From Magnetospirillum sp. WYHS-4 (GTDB lineage: Bacteria; Pseudomonadota; Alphaproteobacteria; Rhodospirillales; GLO-3), in NCBI GenBank assembly GCA_039908345.1, contig JAMOBD010000003.1:1-64000 (forward strand): a stretch of DNA of 64,000 nucleotides, written 5' to 3'. The position numbers were made by a program, and so were the translations under genes. How positions within the stretch are numbered: position 1 is the stretch's first letter; each line of letters starts with the position of its first letter. The notes beneath the pieces were generated by a model. The model was not told the DNA's origin. It saw nothing but the letters and a program-made list of their open reading frames with translations, and ran no database searches. Positions 35,501 to 44,289 of the stretch are shown here, one piece after another.

Positions 35501-37423
35501 CGGGTAATGGCCATCGCCCACAGCCGGACGGCGGTGGGACGGGCGGAAGGTTTCGTCACCGTGCGCGACCCGCTGGCGGCGGACGTCTCCCTGCCGCGCT
35601 TCCTCGCCCCCGGCGACGAGGGACGCCTTACCCTGCTGGCCCACAATCTGGACGGCCCGGCCGGCACCTACCGGGTGGACCTTTCGGCGTCCGGAGCGGT
35701 AGCCCTGGGCGAGGACGGGGCGCGCCGCTACGAACTGGATGTCAACGGCCGCAAGGTGGAAACCATCGCCATCAAGGGGCTGCGCGGCGGCATCGGCGCG
35801 GTGGCCGTGACGGTGGCCGGTCCGGACGGCTGGTCCGTGGAGCGTTCTTGGCCCATCGCCGTCCGTTCGCCACACTATCCGATCACCCTGGAAAAGGTGG
35901 CTCTCCAGGATAAGGGGGAGGAATTCAAGGTCGACCCTGCCCTCTTGGCGCCCTTCGAGCCGGGAACGGTCGCGGTGACGGTCAATTACGGCGGCTTGCA
36001 AGGCCTCAACGTGCCTTCACTGCTGCAATCCCTGTCGCGCTATCCCCACGGCTGTACCGAACAGACGGTTAGCGTCGCCTTTCCGCTGCTCTTCTTCAAC
36101 GATCCGGCGCTGATCGGCGCCAAGGCCGCCCCGGGAAGCGACGCGATCCGCGAAAGGGTGCAGCAGGCCGTATTCACCGTCCTCGATCGCCAGGACGAAG
36201 ACGGCGCCATAGGCCTCTGGCGACCCGGAGACGGCGCCGCCGGACCGTTCGTCGAGGCCTATGCCATCGATTTCCTGCTACGGGCCCGCTCGCTCGGATT
36301 CACGGTTCCCGACCGGGGCGCGAAAGCGGCCCTGGGCCGCTTGGCGACCCTGGCGGAACGTCACACGCTGGAGCTGGGCGACCGGGCTTATGTCCACTAT
36401 CTGCAGGCACGGGAAGGCGTGGGCGACATCGCCGCTTCCCGCTACCTCCATGATACCCGGTTGTCCACCATGACCGGAGCCCTGCCCCTGGCCCAGTTGG
36501 GGGCGGCCCTGGCGCTACGTGGCGACCGGACACGGGCCGGTCACGCCTTCGTCGAGGCGGCCCAGCGCCTGGGCAAGGATGCCGCCGGCTGGCCGAGCCA
36601 TTCCACGCGCCCCTACTATTACTACGGCACGTGGCTACGCGATTTCGCCGGCACCTTGGCTCTGGCGGCCGAAACCAAGCAGGACGATGTGACGACCAGG
36701 CTGCTGGAACGCCTCGGATCGCTGCCGACCGACGGCTCGCTCATGAACACCCAGGAGAAGGCCTGGCTGTTGCGGGCGGCCTCCGCCCTCGCGGCCGGCG
36801 AGACCGGGAACCTCGCGATTTCGAGCCCCGGCTCTGGACCGACCCGGTTGCCAAGCAGCCTGACGCCGAATCCGGCCCAGATCGACTCCGGATTCGCCGT
36901 GACCAACGCGGGCGACAAGGCGGTCTGGAGATCCCTGGTGATCCACGGCGCCCCCTTGGAGGCCCCCCAGCCTCTCGCCCAGGGCTTCTCCCTTGAAAAG
37001 AGATTGTTGAACCTGAAGGGCGAGGAGATCGACCCTCTGGCCATCCGCCAGAACGATCGTTTCATCGTCCGTCTTTCGGGCCGCTCGACCGACGGATTCG
37101 GCCATCAGGCCGTGCTGGTTGACCCGCTGCCGGCCGGCTGGGAAATCGAAGCCGTCGTACGGCGGGACGAGGAAGGCCATTCACCCTATCCGTTCCTGGG
37201 CAAGCTCTCCCCCCTCCGGACTCGCGAAGCCCGCGACGACCGTTTCGTCGCCGCCTTCGACCTGGGAAGCGGATCGACGGACAGGACATTCCAGGCCGCC
37301 TACCTGGTGCGCGCCGTAACTCCCGGCCGCTTCACCCTGCCGGCCGCGGTGATCGAGGACATGTACCGGCCGCAGCTCATGGCCCGCACCCCGGCCGGCC
37401 GGACCGAGGTCAAGGTGCCCTGA
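32507..37423 (+). CDS. bacterial alpha-2-macroglobulin
   Basis: This 1638-residue periplasmic protein traps and inactivates proteases from hosts or competitors. An N-terminal signal-anchor (SLIVAAAGLAVVGAGFLAL) is followed by MG-type domains, a bait region and the thioester domain. The thioester motif CTEQ is present with Cys1183 in YPHGCTEQTVS, so the molecule can make the reactive bond. No lipobox Cys is visible, unlike some family members. The C-terminal receptor-type domain ends before 37423. The next gene, pbpC, begins 2 bases later; the pair is widespread. Confidence 0.92.
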   Translation: MKRSLIVAAAGLAVVGAGFLALGPRDGKPPAPPPLARQAEAPAPSIQVTPAAASGEADPGPAVPAIRSEDKAPPFAFKRYDIDLTKPQAEVCLAFSARLDASGKTAYGDYVRLTPDPKPAIRAEGDRLCLGGLPFGARYQVALAEGLPAADGGMLAQPMTVPVTFSDKPASAAFAGSGHILPRGTTSGLAIETVNLDKVALKVLRIGERLIGREWQDLFRGGDIWGYQLREIHRSKGALVWSGDLTIANRRNEQISTVFPLAGVIPERKPGAYLVILDTKGGVADDDDGVYGYSSKPYRLVVDTDLALTSFKGADGLRVFVRRLSSADPVAGARLNLVAVNNDILGEATTGEDGGAAFPPGLLKGAGGLAAAQVMAFGPDGDFSLTSLSRAAFDLSDRGVGGRPSPSPADAFLYTDRGIYRPGETVRLGVLLRDAATVAMEGPPTTLVVNRPNGTEFSRRTLESQGSGAALADLELPRDASRGLWTLTAFLDPKAPAVGQVQVDVQDFVPQRLKVIASSPTVLGRPGRPLAVEVDGAFLYGAPAADLQAELRAKLVRDPAPFPAYKAYRFGRADDAFAGEEFPIPARPTDAQGKTRGEASIPEVKTTAPLKAEVTAGLVEPGGRLTATHFSVPVRPSDLLIGIRPQFKDGRVEEGEEARFDVIALDAEGKPVARSDLHYSVIEEESDHIWTQINGRWTWERTARRRVVASGTFDLGTERPALLAHKAGWRRYELSVHDPAAQAQTSLRFRGGWAATVEAADIPDKLEVTVEKTAYKPGETARLNIRPPFAGKALIMVASDRVFETRTVDLPRDGVEVSIPVRADWGSGAYVMATLVRPLAGLKPRDPVRAMGLAWVGIDPSDRTLTVDLGAPEKMAPRRSLDLAIKIGGIPSGETAFMTVAAVDEGILQLTRFRTPDPADHYFGKRRLGVEMRDDYASLLRAGIDAPGQTRSGGDGIGGKGLPVVPTRSTALFSGLVKVDGNGQATVSLAVPDFNGRLRVMAIAHSRTAVGRAEGFVTVRDPLAADVSLPRFLAPGDEGRLTLLAHNLDGPAGTYRVDLSASGAVALGEDGARRYELDVNGRKVETIAIKGLRGGIGAVAVTVAGPDGWSVERSWPIAVRSPHYPITLEKVALQDKGEEFKVDPALLAPFEPGTVAVTVNYGGLQGLNVPSLLQSLSRYPHGCTEQTVSVAFPLLFFNDPALIGAKAAPGSDAIRERVQQAVFTVLDRQDEDGAIGLWRPGDGAAGPFVEAYAIDFLLRARSLGFTVPDRGAKAALGRLATLAERHTLELGDRAYVHYLQAREGVGDIAASRYLHDTRLSTMTGALPLAQLGAALALRGDRTRAGHAFVEAAQRLGKDAAGWPSHSTRPYYYYGTWLRDFAGTLALAAETKQDDVTTRLLERLGSLPTDGSLMNTQEKAWLLRAASALAAGETGNLAISSPGSGPTRLPSSLTPNPAQIDSGFAVTNAGDKAVWRSLVIHGAPLEAPQPLAQGFSLEKRLLNLKGEEIDPLAIRQNDRFIVRLSGRSTDGFGHQAVLVDPLPAGWEIEAVVRRDEEGHSPYPFLGKLSPLRTREARDDRFVAAFDLGSGSTDRTFQAAYLVRAVTPGRFTLPAAVIEDMYRPQLMARTPAGRTEVKVP

Positions 37424-37425
37424 CC

Positions 37426-39501
37426 ATGGGCCGGAAGGGACGGATCGCGGTTCTGGCGGCCCTTGCGGTGGCGGGGATCGCGTTGCTGTTCGACCGCCTG
37501 CTGCCGCCCGACCTGTCGCGGCTGGCGGACGCCTCGCGGGTGGTGACGGACGCAAGGGGCGAGATCCTGCGCGCCTTCGGTACCCGCAGCGGCCAATATT
37601 GGCGCCTGTCCGTACAGGCCGGGTCGGTGGACTCCCGCTACCGCGACATGCTCGTCGCCTTCGAGGACAAGCGCTTTTTCTCCCATCCCGGTGTCGATCC
37701 CCTGGCGATCCTGCGGGCCCTAGGGCAATGGGCACGCCAAGGACGGGTGATCTCGGGGGCCTCGACGCTGACGATGCAGACGGCCAGGCTGCTCGAGCCC
37801 CGGCCTCGCGGCCTGAGCGCCAAGCTGGCGGAGGCGTTGCGGGCGTTCCAGTTGGAGGCCCGCTTCTCCAAGGACGAAATCCTTTCCATGTACCTGACCC
37901 TGGCGCCCATGGGCGGCAACCTGGAAGGGGTGCGGGCAGCCTCGTTGGCTTATTTCGGCAAGGAGCCCGGCAGCCTCACGGCAGCCGAGGCGGCCCTTCT
38001 GGTGGCCTTGCCCCAGTCGCCGACGCGCCGCCAGCCCCAGATTCATCCCGAGGCGGCGCGGGTGGCGGCCGTCCAGGTGGCGGAGCGCCTGCGGCGCGAC
38101 GGTCTCCTGTCGGATTTCGAAGTCGAGGCGGTGCGGACCGGGCCGCTGCCGTCCCGGCGTTCCGCCATGCCTATGGCCGCCGCCCACTTGGCGGAGCACC
38201 TGGCACGAAACGCACCCGGCGGCGCGGCGATCCGCACCACACTGGACGGAACTCTGCAACGCCGTATGGAGACCCTGGCCCGCCAGCAGGCGGCAGCCTT
38301 CCCGGACGGGGCGAGCCTGGCCCTGGTGGTCATCGACAATGCCGGCGGCCAGGTGAAGGCCTACCTGGGCGGCAGCGGCTTGGCCGGACGGGCCGAGGGT
38401 ATCGACTTGGCGCGGGCGGTGCGCTCGCCCGGATCGGCGCTCAAGCCCTTCGTCTACGGCATGGCCTTCGACGACCTGATGCTGCATCCGGAAACCCGGA
38501 TCGAGGACGGCCCCCTGCGCTTTTCCGACTATGCGCCCAGGAACTTCGACGATGGCTTCCACGGCCAAGTGACCGTGCGCGAAGCTCTCCAGCAGTCCTA
38601 CAACCTGCCGGCCATCGCCGTGCTCGACCGCCTCGGGCCTTCCCGCTTCCTCGCCACGTTGCGCGACGCGGGCGCTGAATTCCGCCTGCCGCGGGCTATC
38701 GAAGCGCCGGGCCTGCCGGTCGCGCTGGGAGGACTCGGGGTCCGCCTGATCGATCTCACGGCACTTTATGCCGGCATCGCCAACGGCGGTCGGGCCCGCG
38801 CGCCGCGCCGGCTCGCCGACGATCCCCCGGCGGAAGGCCGGCGTCTGATGTCGCCCGTCTCCGCTTGGTACCTGACCGACATCCTGGCCGATGCCGCCCG
38901 CCCCGACTCCCTGGCCCAGTTGGCCGCCCAGGGCTCGCGACGCCGCATTGCCTACAAGACCGGGACTTCCTACGGCTTCCGCGACGCCTGGGCCATGGGC
39001 TGGACCGCCAGTCACACGGTCGGGGTCTGGGTAGGGCGGGCCGACGGCACGCCGCGCCCAGGCCACCACGGACGCAACACCGCGGCACCCCTTCTGTTCC
39101 AGGTCTTCGACCGCCTGCCGGATGGCGAGGGGCTGGATGTCGTGCCCCCGCCAGCGGAAGCTCTCCTGGCCGCCACCACCCAAGACCTGCCCCCGACCCT
39201 GCGGGTCTTCCGGCCGCAAGGCGGAGGAGGCCGGATGCCGGGGGAACAGCCGCTCCGCATCGTCTTCCCGCCCGATGGCGGCGTGGTCGAGCTTCCCGAG
39301 GCCGACGGACGGCTGGATCGCCTGCCCTTGCGGGCAGCGGGCGGAAGGAACCCGCTACGCTGGCTGGTCAACGGCCTTCCGGTGCCCACCGATCCCCATG
39401 GGGACGCCGTTTCGTGGTTGCCCGACGGGCCGGGCTTCGTCCGGGTCACCGTGGTCGATGCCGCCGACCACAGCGACCATGTGGCGGTGCGGCTCCAGTG
39501 A
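37426..39501 (+). CDS. pbpC: penicillin-binding protein 1C
   Basis: A 691-residue bifunctional peptidoglycan synthase usually paired with alpha-2-macroglobulin. After a signal-anchor (residues about 6-22) it has a glycosyltransferase domain with VAFEDKRFFSHPGVDP (catalytic Glu), GASTLTMQ and PQSPTRRQP. The transpeptidase domain shows the SxxK motif in RSPGSALKPF, SYN in QSYNLPA and KTG in KTGTSYGF. A C-terminal beta-rich domain (BiPBP_C-like) ends the protein. All key residues are present. Confidence 0.94.
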   Translation: MGRKGRIAVLAALAVAGIALLFDRLLPPDLSRLADASRVVTDARGEILRAFGTRSGQYWRLSVQAGSVDSRYRDMLVAFEDKRFFSHPGVDPLAILRALGQWARQGRVISGASTLTMQTARLLEPRPRGLSAKLAEALRAFQLEARFSKDEILSMYLTLAPMGGNLEGVRAASLAYFGKEPGSLTAAEAALLVALPQSPTRRQPQIHPEAARVAAVQVAERLRRDGLLSDFEVEAVRTGPLPSRRSAMPMAAAHLAEHLARNAPGGAAIRTTLDGTLQRRMETLARQQAAAFPDGASLALVVIDNAGGQVKAYLGGSGLAGRAEGIDLARAVRSPGSALKPFVYGMAFDDLMLHPETRIEDGPLRFSDYAPRNFDDGFHGQVTVREALQQSYNLPAIAVLDRLGPSRFLATLRDAGAEFRLPRAIEAPGLPVALGGLGVRLIDLTALYAGIANGGRARAPRRLADDPPAEGRRLMSPVSAWYLTDILADAARPDSLAQLAAQGSRRRIAYKTGTSYGFRDAWAMGWTASHTVGVWVGRADGTPRPGHHGRNTAAPLLFQVFDRLPDGEGLDVVPPPAEALLAATTQDLPPTLRVFRPQGGGGRMPGEQPLRIVFPPDGGVVELPEADGRLDRLPLRAAGGRNPLRWLVNGLPVPTDPHGDAVSWLPDGPGFVRVTVVDAADHSDHVAVRLQ

Positions 39502-39571
39502 GGCGACTGGAAAAGCCTGGCCGAGAACCGTAAGATCGCGCTTCTGGTTTATTGCTGGATCGACCATCTCC

Positions 39572-40957
39572 ATGCCCTACCTTCCCTTCTCCGCGAAGTC
39601 GGTGCGCTGGCTGGCTGGCCTGGGTGTCGCTGCGTCGATCGTCGGCGGCGCCATTTTTCTCCATCGCGACGGCGGCGAGGCCCCGCGTTTTCGCAGCCAG
39701 CCGGTCACGCGCGGCCCGCTGGTGGCGGCGGTTTCCTCCTCGGGAACTCTGAACGCCGTGGTGACGGTCCAGGTGGGCAGCCAGATCTCCGGCCAGATCC
39801 GCGAGATCCTCGCCGACTTCAATACCGAGGTGGAAGCCGGGCAGGTCATCGCCCGGCTCGATCCCGCCGTGCTCGAAACCCGGCTCGCCCAGGCCGCCGC
39901 CGACCTGGAAGTGGCGCGGGCCGGCGTGCGCATCCAGGAAGCCGCCTTGGAAAAGTCCCGCGCCGACGTCCTGCAGGCCCGCGCCGTCGCCCTGTCGGGG
40001 ACCGCCGAAGTGGCCAAGGCGGAAGCCGGGCGCACCGAAGCCCGCCGGGACCTGGAACGCAAAGCCAGCCTGGCCCAGAAAGGCGTCATCAGCGAGGCGG
40101 AACGGGACAAGGCCCAGGCCGCCCTTGATTCCGCCGCCGCCTCCACCCGCTCGGCCGACGCCCAGGTGCAGGCCCGCCAGGCCAGCCTGGCCGCCATGGA
40201 GGCCGCGGTGCGGATGAACGAAGCCCAGATCGTCAATGCCCAAGCCCTGGTGTCCCTGCGCGAAGCCGCTTTGCGCCAGGCCCAGGTCGACCTGGACCAT
40301 ACCGTCATCCGCGCGCCGGTCGGCGGCACCGTCATCCAAAGGAACATAGAACTGGGCCAGACGGTGGCGGCCAGCCTGCAGGCCCCGGTGCTGTTCACCA
40401 TCGCCGAAAACCTGGCCCACATGCAGGTGGAAACCAGCGTCGACGAGGCCGACGTGGGACGCGTGCGCGTCGGCCAGGAAGCCAACTTCACCGTCGACAG
40501 CCTTCCCGGCCAAGCGTTTTCCGGCAAGGTGCGCCAGATCCGCAAAGCGGCCACCGTGGTGCAGAACGTGGTCACCTACACGGTCATCGTCTCGGCGGAA
40601 AACCCCAACCAGGACCTCCTGCCCGGCATGACCGCCAACGTGCGCATCGTCACCGACCGCCGCGACAACGTGCTGAAGATCCCCAATGCGGCGCTGCGCT
40701 TCCGCCCGCCGGGCGCCGAACCGGCGCCTGCCGCCAAGAGCCGGGGAGCCGGCAAGGCGGCGGGCGGCGAAGGCCGCGTCCACCTGCCCGAAGGGGCGGG
40801 GACGCGGGCGGTCCCGGTGCGCCTCGGCATCGGCGATGGCCAGTTCACCGAGGCGCTGGAAGGCGACATCAAGGAAGGCGACGCGGTGATCGTCGCCACC
40901 GAAGGGGGTGCCTCCGCCCCCACCAAGGCGCCGCCGGGGCCGAGGTTCGGATTCTGA
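39572..40957 (+). CDS. periplasmic adaptor protein, MacA-like
   Basis: This 461-residue membrane fusion protein has one N-terminal helix (WLAGLGVAASIVGGAIFL). Beta-barrel and lipoyl halves follow (SGTLNAVVTVQVGSQISGQI and TVIRAPVGGTVIQRNIELGQ), separated by a long Ala/Glu-rich coiled-coil hairpin (about 90-230). Residues near the end (LLPGMTANVRIVTD) are typical of MacA. The Pro/Ala/Gly insert about 375-405 is variable. It overlaps macB by one base. The pair would export macrolides, peptides or lipids via an outer-membrane channel not found here. Confidence 0.92.
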   Translation: MPYLPFSAKSVRWLAGLGVAASIVGGAIFLHRDGGEAPRFRSQPVTRGPLVAAVSSSGTLNAVVTVQVGSQISGQIREILADFNTEVEAGQVIARLDPAVLETRLAQAAADLEVARAGVRIQEAALEKSRADVLQARAVALSGTAEVAKAEAGRTEARRDLERKASLAQKGVISEAERDKAQAALDSAAASTRSADAQVQARQASLAAMEAAVRMNEAQIVNAQALVSLREAALRQAQVDLDHTVIRAPVGGTVIQRNIELGQTVAASLQAPVLFTIAENLAHMQVETSVDEADVGRVRVGQEANFTVDSLPGQAFSGKVRQIRKAATVVQNVVTYTVIVSAENPNQDLLPGMTANVRIVTDRRDNVLKIPNAALRFRPPGAEPAPAAKSRGAGKAAGGEGRVHLPEGAGTRAVPVRLGIGDGQFTEALEGDIKEGDAVIVATEGGASAPTKAPPGPRFGF

Positions 40958-41673
40958 TGGCCTTGCTGGAGACCGACGGGCTGGGCAAGGAATACCGCCT
41001 GGGCGAGCACCGGGTGGCCGCCTTGCGCGACGTCGCCGTCCGCATCGAAGATGGCGAATTCGTCGCCGTCATGGGGCCGTCCGGGTCCGGCAAGTCCACC
41101 TTCATGAACCTGCTGGGCTGCCTGGACGTGCCGACATCGGGCAGCTACCGCCTGGCGGGCGAGGATGTCTCGTGCCTGGATGTGGACGACCTGGCGGCGA
41201 TTCGGAACCGGCGCATCGGCTTCGTCTTCCAGAACTTCAACCTGCTGCCCCGCATGGACGCCGCCGACAACGTGGAACTGCCGCTCGTCTACGCCCATCC
41301 GCCCCGCAGCGGCCGGCGCGAACTGGCGCTGGCCCGCTTGGCCGAAGTGGGGCTGGCGGATCGCGCCCATCACCAGCCGGCCCAGCTTTCCGGCGGCCAG
41401 CAGCAGCGGGTGGCCATCGCCCGCGCCCTGGTCAACGATCCCGTCCTGCTGCTGGCCGACGAACCCACCGGGGCGCTCGACAGCCGCACCTCGGTGGAGA
41501 TCATGGCCCTGTTCCAGGCCCTGAACCGCCAGGGGCTGACCATCGTCCTGGTCACCCACGAGGCCGACATCGCCGCCTTTGCCGGGCGCATCCTGGTTTT
41601 CCGCGACGGGCGGCTGGTGGAAGACCGGATCAACCCCGATCCGGCGGACGCCCAGCGGGGAAAGGCGCCATGA
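40957..41673 (+). CDS. MacB-type ABC transporter ATPase
   Basis: A 238-residue ATP-binding subunit: Walker A GPSGSGKST, the Q-loop in VFQNFNLLPRM, signature QLSGGQQQRVAIARAL, Walker B LLLADEPTGALD, and switch His in VLVTHEAD. It is of the MacB/LolD class. The ATPase and permease are separate genes here, while in Escherichia coli MacB they are fused. It overlaps the permease gene by ATGA. Confidence 0.95.
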   Translation: MALLETDGLGKEYRLGEHRVAALRDVAVRIEDGEFVAVMGPSGSGKSTFMNLLGCLDVPTSGSYRLAGEDVSCLDVDDLAAIRNRRIGFVFQNFNLLPRMDAADNVELPLVYAHPPRSGRRELALARLAEVGLADRAHHQPAQLSGGQQQRVAIARALVNDPVLLLADEPTGALDSRTSVEIMALFQALNRQGLTIVLVTHEADIAAFAGRILVFRDGRLVEDRINPDPADAQRGKAP

Positions 41674-42902
41674 ACCTGGTCGCCAGCCTGCCCGTCGCGC
41701 TGCGGGCCTTGCGCGTCAACGCATTGCGCAGCGCGCTGACCATGCTGGGCATCGTCATCGGGGTTGGCGCGGTGATCGCCATGGTCGGCATCGGCACCGG
41801 CGCCCAGTCCCAGATCCAGGAGCAGATCAAGAGCCTGGGGTCCAACCTGCTGGTGCTGCTGTCGGGGACCGTGACTTCGGGGGGCGTGCGCCTGGGATCG
41901 GGCAGCCAGCTCACCATCAGCGAAGACGACGCCTACGCCATCCAGCGCGAGATCCCCGAGGTCCAGGTGGCCGCGCCCAGCAACCGGGGCTCCGCCCAAG
42001 CGGTGGCGGGGAACCAGAACTGGTCGACGGTGATCCAGGGCGTCACCCCCGAATACCTGGACGCCCGCGAATGGGAGGTGACCGCCGGCCGGCCCTTGCA
42101 ACAAGATGAAATCGACGGGGCCGCCAAGGTGGCACTGCTGGGCCAGACGGTGGTGAGGAACCTGTTTCCCGACGGGGAGGCGGTCGGCCAGACCATCCGG
42201 CTGCGCAAGGTTCCCTTCCTGGTGGTGGGCGTGCTTGACCGCAAGGGCCAGAGCATGATCGGCCAGGACCAGGACGACGTGATCCTGGTGCCCATCACCA
42301 CCGCGCGCAAGCGCCTGCTGGGGGCCACCCAGGCCAAGCAGCGGGCGGTCAACGGCATCGCGGTGAAGGTGCGCGAAGGCGCCGACATGAAGGCGACGGA
42401 GGACCAGATCCGCAACCTGTTGCGCCAGCGCCACCGCCTGCAGCCGGGGCAGGACGACGACTTCTTCCTGCGCAACCTGTCCGAAGTGCTGGCGGCCCGC
42501 CAGGCGGCATCCCAGGTGATGACCTACCTGCTGGCGGCGGTGGCGGCGGTGTCCCTGGTGGTGGGGGGCATCGGCATCATGAACATCATGCTGGTCTCGG
42601 TCACCGAACGGACCCGCGAGATCGGCCTGCGCATGGCGGTGGGCGCGCGGCGAAAGGACATCATGGCCCAGTTCCTGGTGGAAGCCACCACCCTGTCGCT
42701 GATCGGCGGGACCGTGGGGATCGGGCTGGGCCTGGGGGCGGCGGGGATCGTCGGCAAGGTGGCCCAATGGCCGATCGCGATTCCTTCCTTCGCCATCCTG
42801 CTGGCCTTCGGCTTCGCCGCCTTGGTCGGCATGTTCTTCGGCTGGTATCCGGCGCGCAAGGCGTCCCGCCTGGAACCCATCGAGGCCTTGCGCTACGAGT
42901 AA
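41670..42902 (+). CDS. MacB-type ABC transporter permease
   Basis: This 410-residue protein has one N-terminal helix (LRSALTMLGIVIGVGAVIAMVGIG). A large periplasmic domain follows (about 45-270), then three C-terminal helices of the FtsX domain (VMTYLLAAVAAVSLVVGGIGIMNIM, LSLIGGTVGIGLGLGAAGIVG, FAILLAFGFAALVGMFFGWYPA). GIMNIMLVSVTERTREIGLRMAVGARR is the hallmark of the family. The three-gene adaptor-ATPase-permease set drives periplasmic export. Confidence 0.95.
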   Translation: MNLVASLPVALRALRVNALRSALTMLGIVIGVGAVIAMVGIGTGAQSQIQEQIKSLGSNLLVLLSGTVTSGGVRLGSGSQLTISEDDAYAIQREIPEVQVAAPSNRGSAQAVAGNQNWSTVIQGVTPEYLDAREWEVTAGRPLQQDEIDGAAKVALLGQTVVRNLFPDGEAVGQTIRLRKVPFLVVGVLDRKGQSMIGQDQDDVILVPITTARKRLLGATQAKQRAVNGIAVKVREGADMKATEDQIRNLLRQRHRLQPGQDDDFFLRNLSEVLAARQAASQVMTYLLAAVAAVSLVVGGIGIMNIMLVSVTERTREIGLRMAVGARRKDIMAQFLVEATTLSLIGGTVGIGLGLGAAGIVGKVAQWPIAIPSFAILLAFGFAALVGMFFGWYPARKASRLEPIEALRYE

Positions 42903-42908
42903 TGCCCC

Positions 42909-43238
42909 CTATTCCAAAGCCGCCAGGGCGGTTTCCGGGGCGTGGTCCAGGACGCGCAGCAGGGCCTTGGCCGGTCCGGCCGGGGAACGCTTGCCTTGCT
43001 CCCAATTGCGGATCGTGTCGACGGGAACGCCGATCCGTGCCGCGAAAGCGGCCTGGGTCAGGCCGGTGCGGCGACGCACGCGGCGGGCGTAGCTGGCGGC
43101 ATCGCGCCTAGCCTGTTCCTCGTCTTGTTCGGCTTGCCGAACGAGATCGGATTCGGTGGTCGCATCCACCTTCGCCTCGTCGATCCGCCCTGCCGGTTGC
43201 ATGCCGTCAAGTGTCAGGACCACGCGGACTCGCGACAT
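42909..43238 (-). CDS. XRE-type antitoxin (BrnA/HTH class)
   Basis: This 109-residue protein ends in a helix-turn-helix (GLTQAAFAARIGVPVDTIRNWEQGKRSPAGPAKALLRVL) after an N-terminal linker. It lies just downstream of a brnT-like toxin, whose 3' end it overlaps by 32 bases. Antitoxins of this kind bind the toxin and the operator of the pair. The reading frame is complete, and the ATG at 43238 is used. Confidence 0.82.
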   Translation of the reverse strand: MSRVRVVLTLDGMQPAGRIDEAKVDATTESDLVRQAEQDEEQARRDAASYARRVRRRTGLTQAAFAARIGVPVDTIRNWEQGKRSPAGPAKALLRVLDHAPETALAALE

Positions 43239-43420
43239 AGCGCCGAACCTCCCTGTCGTTGGCCTTGCGGGCCGAAATGAGCCGGAACCGATTGCCGCGC
43301 GCCGCGTAGACGACCACGAAGACACGGCTACCGATCCGTCCGAGGATACGATGGGGCGCCTCGCCATAGTCGAGCCGGTCATCGGATTCGACAACGCGAT
43401 CCGTCCCACTCGAACTCCAT
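43207..43420 (-). pseudogene. BrnT-like toxin, internally deleted
   Basis: The locus begins MEFEWD, the BrnT start, then breaks frame near 43400. The other frame continues RVVESDDRLDYGEAP, VFVVVYAARGNRFRLISARKANDRE and ends RGPDT. This matches the second half of BrnT ribonucleases, but the first half (the KHG-containing helix region) is gone. The locus is 214 bases against roughly 290 for typical genes. As written no toxin is made, while the antitoxin gene is intact. Confidence 0.72.
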
Positions 43421-43555
43421 CGTCTCAGTGTAGGCCAGAGAACGACATTCTCCAAGCCCGTCGATTGTCCGTCGGCAGGGCAGCCCGGCGGAAGCCGGTT
43501 TGCATCCCGCGCCGTTCGAGGTATCTTGCGGCCCGTCAGGACAAGGAGGGTGGCG

Positions 43556-44281
43556 ATGGAGTGGATGTTCGATCCCGCGGTATGGCTCAGCTTTCTCACG
43601 CTGGCGGCGCTCGAGGTCGTGCTGGGGATCGACAATCTGGTCTTCCTCACCATCATCTCGGCCAGGCTGCCGCCGGAAAAGCGGCCGCTCGCCCGCAAGA
43701 TCGGCCTGACCGGCGCTTTGGTCCTGCGCGTCGCCCTGCTCTACACCCTGGTCTGGGCGACCAAGCTGACCGCCCCGCTGTTCACCCTGTTCGACATCGG
43801 CTTTTCCTGGCGCGACATCATCTTGTTCTTCGGCGGGCTGTTCCTGATGGTCAAGGGCACGCTCGAAATCCACAACGAGGTGGAGGGCCATGGCGAAGGC
43901 CACGGCGATTCCAAGTATTCCGGATTTGCCATGGCCATCGTGCAGATGATGATAATGGACTTGGTGTTTTCTCTGGATTCCATCATCACCGCCGTCGGGC
44001 TCACCGACCAGTTGCCGGTGATGGTCGCCGCCATCATGGTCGCCATCCTGGTGATGATGTTCGCCGCCGGCCCGGTGGGAGACTTCATCCAGCGCCACGC
44101 CACCACCAAGATGCTGGCCTTGAGCTTCCTGCTGCTGGTCGGCCTGGCCCTGGTGGCCGATTCCTTCCACTTCCACATCCCGCGCGAATACATCTACTTC
44201 GCCATCGCATTTTCGATCTTCACCGAGGCGATGAACGTGCTGGCCTCCCGAGGCCGGCGCAAGCGCGAAGCGGCGGAATAG
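43556..44281 (+). CDS. TerC family integral membrane protein
   Basis: This 241-residue protein has seven or so helices. The family motif is split between EVVLGIDNLVFL (first helix) and MMIMDLVFSLDSIITAVG (middle), each with an acidic residue inside the membrane. A His/Gly/Glu-rich loop (HNEVEGHGEGHGDS) lies between helices. TerC proteins are linked to metal efflux, manganese loading of exported enzymes and tellurite resistance. A strong AGGAGGG precedes the start. Confidence 0.92.
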   Translation: MEWMFDPAVWLSFLTLAALEVVLGIDNLVFLTIISARLPPEKRPLARKIGLTGALVLRVALLYTLVWATKLTAPLFTLFDIGFSWRDIILFFGGLFLMVKGTLEIHNEVEGHGEGHGDSKYSGFAMAIVQMMIMDLVFSLDSIITAVGLTDQLPVMVAAIMVAILVMMFAAGPVGDFIQRHATTKMLALSFLLLVGLALVADSFHFHIPREYIYFAIAFSIFTEAMNVLASRGRRKREAAE

Positions 44282-44289
44282 GAGACGAC

